Source of the DNA: an uncultured Colwellia sp.
GTDB lineage: Bacteria; Pseudomonadota; Gammaproteobacteria; Enterobacterales; Alteromonadaceae
Direction of reading: 5' to 3'
DNA length: 64,000 bases
NCBI GenBank assembly: GCA_913058245.1
Contig: CAJXQJ010000003.1
Span: 169,612 to 233,611 of the forward strand
The notes below the pieces were generated by a model. The model was not told the origin of the DNA, did not search any database, and saw only the letters and a list, made by a program, of their open reading frames with translations. The translations under genes and the position numbers were made by a program. Positions 43,156-50,565 of the stretch are shown here, in pieces. The stretch's first letter is position 1, and every line of letters begins with the position of its first letter.

Positions 43156-45216
43156 ATGTTGCGGACGTTTCTTTGTGCTTTTTTGGTTTTTTGTAGTCAT
43201 CATGTTATTGCGTTTGAGCAATATACCTTGCAAGGTAAAATTACTAACGAACAGGCCGCGGCCTTAACTGAGGCTACAATTGTCGTTAATGGCACAACTC
43301 AGCATACAGACGCGAGTGGTCAGTTCACCATTGAGCTGCCAGCGGCAGATATTTACCAATTAACGATCAGCAAAAAAGGTTACTTTCCTACCATCCAAAC
43401 ATTTAGTCATTATGAACTTTCACAAAATGCGGCGACTATTGCGGATATAACACTAGTTAAAAAAACTAAGAAACGCGTGATGCTAGCGTTTGGTGGTGAT
43501 GTCATGATGGGACGCCGCTACTATAAACCTTACTTTGGTGATGATGTACTTATTGAGCCGGAAGATAAACTTACCGATAGTAAAGCCATTGTAGAGCACA
43601 TTAAGCCTTATATGAGTTTGGCTGATTACGCTGCGGTTAATTTAGAAACGCAAATAGCGGAAGAAAAGCCAACTGAGCGTGCGCCAAAGTCAGTGACTTT
43701 CTACTCGCAGCCGGAAACATTAGATGCGTTAACGTGGGCAGGTATTGATTATGTGTCTTTAGGTAATAATCACACTTATGATTATATGGATTCGGGTCTG
43801 CATTCCACATTAGCATTTTTAGATGATAGTCCTTTAGCGTATTCAGGTGCGGGCGTTAACGAAGAAACTGCATTAAAAGCACATACTGAAACAATAAAAG
43901 GCACCGATTTTTCAATGTTAGGTTATGTTGGTTGGGAAGGAAGTGCTAATCCAACACAGACTGCTAATCACCAACATGGTGGTGCGGCTTATGGTTCGAT
44001 GGAAAATATCCTCAGCTCTGTTGCTAAACAAGTTGCAGAAGATAAAGTTACTATTGTGCAATATCACGGTAGCCAGGAATATGCTAACAATCCAACGGGT
44101 GTTACAGAGCAAAGATTAAAGTCAGCACTTGATGCTGGCGCTGCACTGGCAATAGCGCATCATCCTCATGTTACCCAAGGGTTAGAGCTATATGACAATA
44201 AGCTTATTGCCTATTCGATGGGTAATTTTATTTTTGACCAAAATTTTAGTGCTACACAGCATAGTTTAATACTTTACGTATGGCTTGATGATGGAAAGTT
44301 TCATCGTGCTGAAATTGTGCCTTTATATGTGAAAGGATACAAACCAACGCCAGCGACAGGAACCAATCGTTATACCGTTATGAAACGCTTAACAGAGCTA
44401 TCTAAACAACGTAATACTAAAATTACCATGTCGGGTGGTCACGGTGTTATTCAAGCTGAAAATTCAGCAACAAAGTCAGTGGCTGATAACAAGAAAGTTA
44501 CTCTGGCAATCGACATTGCCGATAATGAAAAAGTCACACCGCTTTATCAATTGCCTTGGCATAAAACCATTCAGCAGATAAATATGTTAAATACTGATGT
44601 TTCATATCGCTTGGGTACCAATCTCATTAATGGTAGTGATTTTGAGAGCTTTGCGCTTTTTAATAGCCCTGAACGTGGTTGGTTATTTGATAGAGCAGCA
44701 ACGTCTTTGAATGATTTTGGCGCAAGTGGTCGCCATAGTTTAGCAGTGAAATTAACCGCTGACACCGCGAGCACCTTTGGTATGCAAAGCTTTAGACGCG
44801 TGTATAAGCCAAGCAGTGCAATGACCATTAAAGCGAAATTCAATGTTGAAGAGCCAGTAAAAGTTAGCTTTTTTTGGCAAGGACGAAAGAAGCGTCAAAA
44901 GCTGTTTGATGCTTTTAAAAATAGTCCAAAGCATTTAATTGATAGCATTGAATTATCGCCAAATAGCGGCTGGCAAAATGTTGAACTTGATTTTAATTCA
45001 CCGCGTATTGGCTATAAAAGCTTTCGCGTATTAGCAGAATTAAAGTCACTCAATGGTGAAGTTACTACGGTTAACATTGATGATTTTGCTCTGGTTGAAT
45101 GGCAAAGTGCATTTAGTAAAAATCTGAAACCTAATTTTTATAATACCTTGAGTTATCAAGCAGCATATTTAGGTGTAAACAAAGCCGTTTCGAAGCCAGT
45201 TATGCTGACATTCTAA
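43156..45216 (+). CDS. CapA/PGA_cap family metallophosphatase-like exported protein with N-terminal carboxypeptidase-regulatory-like domain
   Basis: 686 aa with a signal peptide (MLRTFLCAFLVFCSHHVIAF). Residues 20-105 are a CarboxypepD_reg-like beta domain ('TLQGKITNEQAAALTEATIV'). Residues 107-400 are the CapA domain: 'LAFGGDVMMGRRYYK' (metal Asp), 'AVNLETQIAE', 'YVSLGNNHTYDYMDSGL' (NHxxD), 'QYHGSQEYANNP', 'AIAHHPHVTQGLELYDNKLIAYSMGNFIF'. The last 200 residues look like a carbohydrate-binding-type beta domain ('NGSDFESFALFNSPERGW'). CapA proteins are tied to poly-gamma-glutamate. Here it is next to D-glutamate genes, so a role in gamma-glutamyl polymer turnover is plausible. Confidence 0.88.
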   Translation: MLRTFLCAFLVFCSHHVIAFEQYTLQGKITNEQAAALTEATIVVNGTTQHTDASGQFTIELPAADIYQLTISKKGYFPTIQTFSHYELSQNAATIADITLVKKTKKRVMLAFGGDVMMGRRYYKPYFGDDVLIEPEDKLTDSKAIVEHIKPYMSLADYAAVNLETQIAEEKPTERAPKSVTFYSQPETLDALTWAGIDYVSLGNNHTYDYMDSGLHSTLAFLDDSPLAYSGAGVNEETALKAHTETIKGTDFSMLGYVGWEGSANPTQTANHQHGGAAYGSMENILSSVAKQVAEDKVTIVQYHGSQEYANNPTGVTEQRLKSALDAGAALAIAHHPHVTQGLELYDNKLIAYSMGNFIFDQNFSATQHSLILYVWLDDGKFHRAEIVPLYVKGYKPTPATGTNRYTVMKRLTELSKQRNTKITMSGGHGVIQAENSATKSVADNKKVTLAIDIADNEKVTPLYQLPWHKTIQQINMLNTDVSYRLGTNLINGSDFESFALFNSPERGWLFDRAATSLNDFGASGRHSLAVKLTADTASTFGMQSFRRVYKPSSAMTIKAKFNVEEPVKVSFFWQGRKKRQKLFDAFKNSPKHLIDSIELSPNSGWQNVELDFNSPRIGYKSFRVLAELKSLNGEVTTVNIDDFALVEWQSAFSKNLKPNFYNTLSYQAAYLGVNKAVSKPVMLTF

Positions 45217-45252
45217 TAATAGCCAATATGTTGATAGGAAGTGATTAAGTAA

Positions 45253-45717
45253 ATGAGTGTTGCTGAACCTGAGTTGATAGATACTTTTAAATCATTATTG
45301 CAAGATCAGCGATTTGGTTCGCAATTGCAACTAGCAAGAGCACTGTCGCTGCGTGGTTTTGAAAATGTTACCCAAACGCGTGTTTCGCGCCTGCTAAATA
45401 AAGTAGGAGCAATAAAAATTCGCAATCATAATAATGATGCTGTTTATCGTTTACCTGAGAAACAGCATATTCCTAGAGGACAGCAGGCGATTGATTCAGT
45501 TGTTCTTGATGTAAAACACAATCATATGCAAATTATCATTAAAACGGTGATTGGTGCCGCCACTTTAATCTCCAAGATGATTGAAAATATGGGTGAACAA
45601 GCCGGTATTCTAGGTTGTATGGCAAGTGATAATACTATCCTTATTATCCCAGCTGATGTTGGGCAAATACAGCAAACAATGACCACGATTATTGAACACC
45701 TCGATGTTAATCTTTAA
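45253..45717 (+). CDS. ArgR-family regulator with altered ligand pocket (paralogue)
   Basis: 154 aa, full ArgR length. The N-terminal winged helix is good ('GFENVTQTRVSRLLNKVGAIKIRN', SR recognition motif). In the C-terminal oligomerisation/arginine domain, E. coli 'GAAQLIARLLD' reads 'GAATLISKMIE' and 'TIAGDDTIF' reads 'CMASDNTIL'. By recollection Gln106 and Asp129 contact arginine; here they would be Thr and Asn. The gene is convergent with dgcA, whose pathway makes N-acetyl-L-glutamate, the first arginine intermediate. A changed effector is inferred. It may also be the only ArgR of the genome; this cannot be excluded. Confidence 0.88.
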   Translation: MSVAEPELIDTFKSLLQDQRFGSQLQLARALSLRGFENVTQTRVSRLLNKVGAIKIRNHNNDAVYRLPEKQHIPRGQQAIDSVVLDVKHNHMQIIIKTVIGAATLISKMIENMGEQAGILGCMASDNTILIIPADVGQIQQTMTTIIEHLDVNL

Positions 45718-45736
45718 CGCAGTAACAATTATACTT

Positions 45737-45759
45737 ATGCCTGCTTAGCGGGCATTTTT
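45737..45759 (+). terminator. Rho-independent terminator of the ArgR-like gene
   Basis: ATGCCTGC (45737-45744) pairs with GCGGGCAT (45748-45755) with one G-T, 3-nt loop, then TTTT. Confidence 0.8.
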
Positions 45760-45806
45760 ATATCTCAAAGCTAAAGTATTATTTCTTGTAAAATCAGGTT
45801 TTGGAT

Positions 45807-45829
45807 AAAAAAAGCCCTGCAAGCAGGGC
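45807..45829 (-). terminator. Rho-independent terminator of the dgcNA transcript
   Basis: GCCCTGC-AA-GCAGGGC (45814-45829) next to seven A (45807-45813), which are a T-tract on the minus strand. Located 48 bp beyond the dgcA stop. Confidence 0.88.
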
Positions 45830-45876
45830 AAGACATTTATAAATTCATGTCAAAGGGAAATTCAGAGAGAAAATAG

Positions 45877-46899
45877 CTAATCAGTGATGCTTGTTGCTGC
45901 CAAGAATGTTTTACTACCACCCCACAGTACTTCAGATAGTGGTTGCATAACTCCTTGCTCAAACTCAAAACCATGTTGACGATCATCACTAATTAGCAGC
46001 GGACCATCTAAATCTACAAACTTGGCATCATTGACTAGTAATGCCGCAGGCGCCATAGCTAATGAACTACCAACCATACAACCTAGCATAAGCTTAAAGC
46101 CTTGCTCTTTGGCTGCTTGCGCTAATAAAACTGCTTCTGTTAAACCACCGGTTTTATCAAGTTTAATATTCACTACCTGATAACGATCTTTTAAATATTC
46201 AAGTTCGGCACGGGTATGACAAGACTCATCTGCGCATAGCGGCACAGGGGAAGAGAAGTTAATTAAATCTTGGTCTTGGCCTGCAGGCAAGGGTTGCTCA
46301 ATAAGCACCACATTTAGTGCTTTTAATTGCTGGCAGCATTGTCTTAAATCATCAATCGTCCAACCTTCATTTGCGTCAACAATAAACTCACTGTTAGGAG
46401 CTGCTTGTTGAATAGCGGTCATCTTCTTGATGATATCTTGGTTATCAAGTTTCACTTTCACTAATGGCGGATTATTGAGTTTAGTTACCGCTTTTGCCAT
46501 TGCTTCTGGTGTATCAATACTTAATGTTTGTGCTGTAATACAAGGTTTTGCGGCAGCTAGCTTTAATAGTTTTGCAACTGATGTTTGCTGTTGTTTGGCC
46601 TGTAAGTCCCACCAAGCACAGTCAAGTACGTTGCGTGCTGCCCCTGAAGGTAAAGCCGCGATATAGTCACTGATATTTTCACTACTAATGCCTTGTTCGG
46701 TTAGTGAACGTATTTGCTGACTAACATTTTCGACTGATTCTTGATAGCGTGCGTATGGCACAGCTTCAGCCCAACCGGTATTTTTTCCATCAGTGATACT
46801 GACGACAATGACGTCTGCTTGTGTTTTTGCGCCACGGGCTATACGGAAAATATTCTGTAATGGTAACTGTTGGTGGACAACTTTAATGGTTAATTTCAT
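45877..46899 (-). CDS. dgcA: DgcA: N-acetyl-D-glutamate racemase (enolase superfamily, Ala-D/L-Glu epimerase-like)
   Basis: 340 aa, enolase superfamily of the dipeptide-epimerase/muconate-cycloisomerase subgroup. Catalytic features: 'LVKVKLD' (Lys148/Lys150), metal ligands in 'FIVDANEGW' (Asp175), 'LIEQPLP' (Glu201) and 'LCADES' (Asp224), and base Lys in 'VVNIKLDKTGG'. Alone this would be called an Ala-D/L-Glu epimerase. The adjacent DUF1611 gene 11 bp upstream and a LysR gene identify it as DgcA of the D-Glu catabolic pathway known from marine Pseudoalteromonas, which racemises N-acetyl-D-Glu to N-acetyl-L-Glu. Function is therefore assigned from context and family. Confidence 0.88.
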   Translation of the reverse strand: MKLTIKVVHQQLPLQNIFRIARGAKTQADVIVVSITDGKNTGWAEAVPYARYQESVENVSQQIRSLTEQGISSENISDYIAALPSGAARNVLDCAWWDLQAKQQQTSVAKLLKLAAAKPCITAQTLSIDTPEAMAKAVTKLNNPPLVKVKLDNQDIIKKMTAIQQAAPNSEFIVDANEGWTIDDLRQCCQQLKALNVVLIEQPLPAGQDQDLINFSSPVPLCADESCHTRAELEYLKDRYQVVNIKLDKTGGLTEAVLLAQAAKEQGFKLMLGCMVGSSLAMAPAALLVNDAKFVDLDGPLLISDDRQHGFEFEQGVMQPLSEVLWGGSKTFLAATSITD

Positions 46900-46910
46900 T
46901 GTGAGCTTGC

Positions 46911-47909
46911 CTATGCCAAGGTTGTAACGATACTGTCGGTACCGTCACGCAATGGGTCAACACAAGGTAAAGAAAATTGTTCACTCAGCTGCGCACAAAT
47001 GCGTTGGCCTTCATCAACGCTAACGCTTGAGGTATTAACGGTAATGCCAACCACCTTAGCATTTGGGTTGGTTAGTTTAGCTGCTTGTAAGTTCAATGTT
47101 ATGGTTGCTTCAATACTAGGAAACTGGCTGTCAGGTAGTCCACGCATATGGCTACGGTTTAGGTCATGACAAACCACTAATGCATCAGGTTGAGAGCCAT
47201 GCAATAAACCTAAACTTACACCAGCAAAAGCAGGGTGTGATAAGGAGCCTTGGCCTTCAATAATATCCCAATGATCGCTATTATTATTTGGAGAGAGTGA
47301 TTCGGTAGCCCCTGATAAAAAGTCAGAAATAACACAGTCAATAGCGATACCTTGCCCAGCGATTAAAATTCCGCATTGCCCTGTGGCACGAAAATCTACA
47401 TCGAAACCTAGCTTTTTCATCGACTTTTCAAGACTTAACGAGGTATACATTTTACCTACCGAGCAATCAGTACCAACGGTAAGTAAACGTTTACCAGAGC
47501 GTTTAACGCCAGTACCCGTAATAAATTCGGCTTTTGGATGACGAATATCGAGTAATTGGCGTTGAGTTTGTTGTGCTTTTTCTACTAATTCAGGAAAGTC
47601 GCTAAGTTTATCATGTAAACCTGAAACGATATCCATGCCATTGTCGAGCGCTTCTAAAATGTAAGGTAGCCACTTCTTATCCAGCACACCGCCGCTATTG
47701 GCAAAGCCCAATATAAAAGATTTAGCGCCTTGCTTTGCTGCCTGTGTAATATCCATTTTTTCAATGCCAGTGGTTACTGTACAGCCATCAACACTGTATT
47801 CGCCAACACAAAGCTCTGGACGCCAATCTGCAGCGCCGCGTGCCATTTTAATCGAAAGTTGATCTGTGGCATCACCAATAAATAGGAGGTAAGGAGAAGC
47901 AATTTGCAT
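46911..47909 (-). CDS. dgcN: DgcN: D-glutamate N-acetyltransferase (DUF1611)
   Basis: 332 aa, DUF1611 family: a Walker-A-like 'VGTDCSVGKMYTSLSLEKSM', 'FRATGQCGILIAGQGIAIDCVISDFLSGA', 'IIEGQGSLSHPAFAGVSLGLLHGSQPDALVV'. In marine Proteobacteria a protein of this type (DgcN) acetylates D-Glu to N-acetyl-D-Glu; the next gene, dgcA, converts it to the L form. The ATG at 47909 has AGGA 8 nt upstream. A LysR-box palindrome lies about 100 bp before the start. Cytoplasmic. Confidence 0.9.
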   Translation of the reverse strand: MQIASPYLLFIGDATDQLSIKMARGAADWRPELCVGEYSVDGCTVTTGIEKMDITQAAKQGAKSFILGFANSGGVLDKKWLPYILEALDNGMDIVSGLHDKLSDFPELVEKAQQTQRQLLDIRHPKAEFITGTGVKRSGKRLLTVGTDCSVGKMYTSLSLEKSMKKLGFDVDFRATGQCGILIAGQGIAIDCVISDFLSGATESLSPNNNSDHWDIIEGQGSLSHPAFAGVSLGLLHGSQPDALVVCHDLNRSHMRGLPDSQFPSIEATITLNLQAAKLTNPNAKVVGITVNTSSVSVDEGQRICAQLSEQFSLPCVDPLRDGTDSIVTTLA

Positions 47910-48008
47910 AATGATGTTCCTAAATTTAATCGCTGGAATAGCAGAATTTTTCTTATTCCGAGCTTAACTTAGTGACCAAACATTAAAAGTACGAAGGCTT
48001 CTATTGGT

Positions 48009-48025
48009 CATAACCTAGGGTTATG
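48009..48025. promoter_or_regulatory. LysR-type (DgcR) operator before dgcN
   Basis: CATAACC-TAG-GGTTATG: perfect 7-bp arms, containing the T-N11-A LysR box (T at 48011, A at 48023). It lies between the dgcR stop and the dgcN promoter region, about 100 bp from the dgcN ATG, the usual place for activation. Confidence 0.7.
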
Positions 48026-48032
48026 ATTTAAT

Positions 48033-48917
48033 TTAAGTTGTTGAAATTCCGTTAGTTAGATAAGGTATGAATTCATCTATGACTTTTGATTTTGTCCGGT
48101 TTTCCAAATGTACGGCGTTGATGTTAAAAGTCAGTGCTGGCTCGAATGAAGCAATAGCAACGTTCTCAGTTAAATTGCCTTCTGCGGTGTAGCGATCAAC
48201 AACACAAACCCCTAAACCTCTTGCCACTAGGCGAGCGGCAATAAAATAAGTTTGCACCTTGATTGACGAGGTAAATGCAATATCTTCCTCCATTACTCTT
48301 GCCCACAGCATATCCGCCAAAGGCCCGCTGTCACTAATATCGATAAACTCTGAATCGCTGACCTCATTTAAGGTGAGCTTTTTAGGCGCATTAGGAAATT
48401 TGTCTTTTGGATAGACAATTACCAATTCGGATTCCGCCAGTGGAATAGAGGTAATGCCCGGCATGCTATGTGGTGAAAATAGTATTGCCAAATCACACTT
48501 ATGTTCCAGTAAAGACTGCATTACTGCATCGTTGTGAATAGTTTGAATATCAAAGGTGACGTTGGGATAGTCTTGGTGGTAATTAGCGATAACATTTGGA
48601 ATGGCATCGAAGCCCAATGCAGGTGTCACGCCAAGTGCTATGCTACCAAATTCTGATTTCTTAATGTTTTGCGCTGTATTTTTTATCGAGCGCATTTGCT
48701 GGTAAATTTTGTCAACTTCATCGAAAAGCATTTCGGCTTCTTCGGTTGGAATGAGTCGGCCCTTCACGCGTTCAAAAAGGTTAAAGCCGAGCTGTAGCTC
48801 GGCATGTGACAATACTTTACTGACCGAAGGTTGAGATACATGCAAAATTTTTGCAGCATTGGTAATAGAGCCTGTCGTGTAAATGGCGTGAAAAATTTCT
48901 ATATGTCGTAAGCGCAT
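48033..48917 (-). CDS. dgcR: DgcR: LysR-family regulator of D-glutamate catabolism
   Basis: 294 aa. N-terminal LysR HTH: 'MRLRHIEIFHAIYTTGSITN', 'ILHVSQPSVSKVLSHAE', 'GFNLFERVKGRLIPT'. The effector domain includes 'SIALGVTPALGFDAIPNVIANY' and 'LVARGLGVCVVDRYTAE'. Gene order gltS - dgcR - dgcN - dgcA on one strand (31 bp from gltS, 123 bp to dgcN) makes it the pathway activator DgcR. It probably binds the ATAAC-N5-GTTAT sites at 48010 and 50423. Confidence 0.87.
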   Translation of the reverse strand: MRLRHIEIFHAIYTTGSITNAAKILHVSQPSVSKVLSHAELQLGFNLFERVKGRLIPTEEAEMLFDEVDKIYQQMRSIKNTAQNIKKSEFGSIALGVTPALGFDAIPNVIANYHQDYPNVTFDIQTIHNDAVMQSLLEHKCDLAILFSPHSMPGITSIPLAESELVIVYPKDKFPNAPKKLTLNEVSDSEFIDISDSGPLADMLWARVMEEDIAFTSSIKVQTYFIAARLVARGLGVCVVDRYTAEGNLTENVAIASFEPALTFNINAVHLENRTKSKVIDEFIPYLTNGISTT

Positions 48918-48948
48918 TTAACGTCCTCAGTAAAGTATGTTGGTTTGT

Positions 48949-50163
48949 TTAACCACTAACAAATGGCAAGCTTAAATATAACTGTATAATCAAAGCATTG
49001 GTGATATCAATAAAAAATGCGCCGACTAATGGCACAACGAGAAACGCTTGTGGTGACGGTCCATGGCGAGAAACTAAAGACTCCATGTTAGCAACTGCTG
49101 TTGGTGTTGCTCCTAAACCAAAACCGCAATGGCCACCCGCCATGATCGCGGCATTATAATTTTTACCCATAATTCTGAAGGTAATAAAGTAAGCGAATAA
49201 CATTAGCGTAACCGCTTGTATTAAAATCATAAAAATCATCGGGCCAGCAAGACTGACTAATTCCCATATTTTTAATGACATTAGCGCCATGGCAAGGAAT
49301 ATTGATAACGCCATGGTACCCCATAAATCAATACAAGCGCGGCTGACTTTATAAATCTTGGTAAATTCGGTTAAGTTAGTGATTACAACGCCGAATAATA
49401 ATGGGATTAAAAACGCAGGAAGAACAATATCAATAGCTTGTAATGCTTCATATCCCATGCGTCCTAAATACATACACAATAGAATAACAAACAAGGTTTC
49501 CATCATTTTCTTTGGTGTTACTAAGTCATGATCTTCCGGGTCAAAGGTAATGGTGTCGTCTAATTCTTCATGGTATGAAGTATCAGCCTTTAGGTTATAT
49601 TTTTTAATCAATTTTTTACTGACTGGCCCGCCTGCTAAACCACCTAGAATTAACCCTAAGGTTGCCGCTGCCATAGCTAGCTCAAACACACTACTGTGCA
49701 TACCATATTCATTAATAAATAAGTCGGCATAAGTTGCGCCATTACCGTGTCCACCAGAAAGTGTTACCGAACCACCAATAAGCCCCATCAAAGGCTCCAT
49801 ACCTGTTGCTGCGGCGATAGAAACACCTACTGCATTTTGTACCAGTAAGTATAATGTTGCGACCCCTAAAAATAGCGCAACTTTCGGACCGCCTTTTAAC
49901 AATAAGGTGAAACTTGCACCTAATCCGACAGTGGTAAAAAACACTGTCATTAATGGGTTTTTAAAGGCCATATTAAATTCAAAATTAATATCAAAGTAGA
50001 CATGTGCAATTGCTGAAAGGATAGAGAAAGCTATGCCTCCTACCACAGGCTCTGGAATGTTATTGTTTTTTAGAAAGGCGATTTTGCTATTAAGGTAATA
50101 ACCAGCAAAAAGAATGATAAGTGAAACAAGTAACGTTTCAGCAGTAGATATTTCTATATTCAT
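48949..50163 (-). CDS. gltS: GltS-type sodium/glutamate symporter
   Basis: 404 aa, about 11 hydrophobic segments. 'TVGLGASFTLLLKGGPKVALFLG', 'LIGGSVTLSGGHGNGATYADLF' and 'AIMAGGHCGFGLGATPTAVANM' are the two GGHG re-entrant motifs of GltS. It imports glutamate with Na+; E. coli GltS is reported to accept D-Glu as well as L-Glu. Clustered with dgcR/dgcN/dgcA, it is likely the inner-membrane uptake step for D-Glu. Confidence 0.93.
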   Translation of the reverse strand: MNIEISTAETLLVSLIILFAGYYLNSKIAFLKNNNIPEPVVGGIAFSILSAIAHVYFDINFEFNMAFKNPLMTVFFTTVGLGASFTLLLKGGPKVALFLGVATLYLLVQNAVGVSIAAATGMEPLMGLIGGSVTLSGGHGNGATYADLFINEYGMHSSVFELAMAAATLGLILGGLAGGPVSKKLIKKYNLKADTSYHEELDDTITFDPEDHDLVTPKKMMETLFVILLCMYLGRMGYEALQAIDIVLPAFLIPLLFGVVITNLTEFTKIYKVSRACIDLWGTMALSIFLAMALMSLKIWELVSLAGPMIFMILIQAVTLMLFAYFITFRIMGKNYNAAIMAGGHCGFGLGATPTAVANMESLVSRHGPSPQAFLVVPLVGAFFIDITNALIIQLYLSLPFVSG

Positions 50164-50422
50164 ATGAGCATTTAACCTTTTTCTATTTGGCGTTTTTCGT
50201 TATCGCATGATTCTTATATGGACAATGCATCGAAATTCGATTGTAAAGAGATAGTCGCGAGATCAGCAGTTCAAAAATTTAAGAGTGTCATAACCAAAAG
50301 CTTTACATTGCTCACTTGGCGTATAGCCGTTGTGTGAAGCAAAATTTGCGCGGGAGCATAGCATAGAAATATCTGGCATTGGATGATTGCCATCAAAAAT
50401 TGGCTGAATATGTAACTTTGCT
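50164..50422. other. Divergent control region gltS / TonB receptor (left part)
   Basis: With the operator described next, this 400-bp region separates gltS (minus) and the receptor (plus). A half-site CATAACC lies at 50289-50295, identical to one arm of the dgcN operator. No gene or RNA seen. Confidence 0.5.
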
Positions 50423-50437
50423 ATAACTTTAGGTTAT
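50423..50437. promoter_or_regulatory. Second DgcR-type operator between gltS and the TonB receptor gene
   Basis: ATAAC-TTTAG-GTTAT: same 15-bp frame and arms as at 48010-48024 (ATAAC-CTAGG-GTTAT), again T-N11-A. It lies 260 bp from gltS and 129 bp from the receptor ATG, in the divergent region, so could act on both. Confidence 0.6.
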
Positions 50438-50565
50438 GGGTTGTAAACGAACAGTCAATAGTATTGCTTTCTGTAATTCGGCATGGTGAACCTAACAACA
50501 AGAAACGAATAAAAAAATATTCGACAAATAAAACATAATAAATGCAACTTATGATGGTGAGAGTG

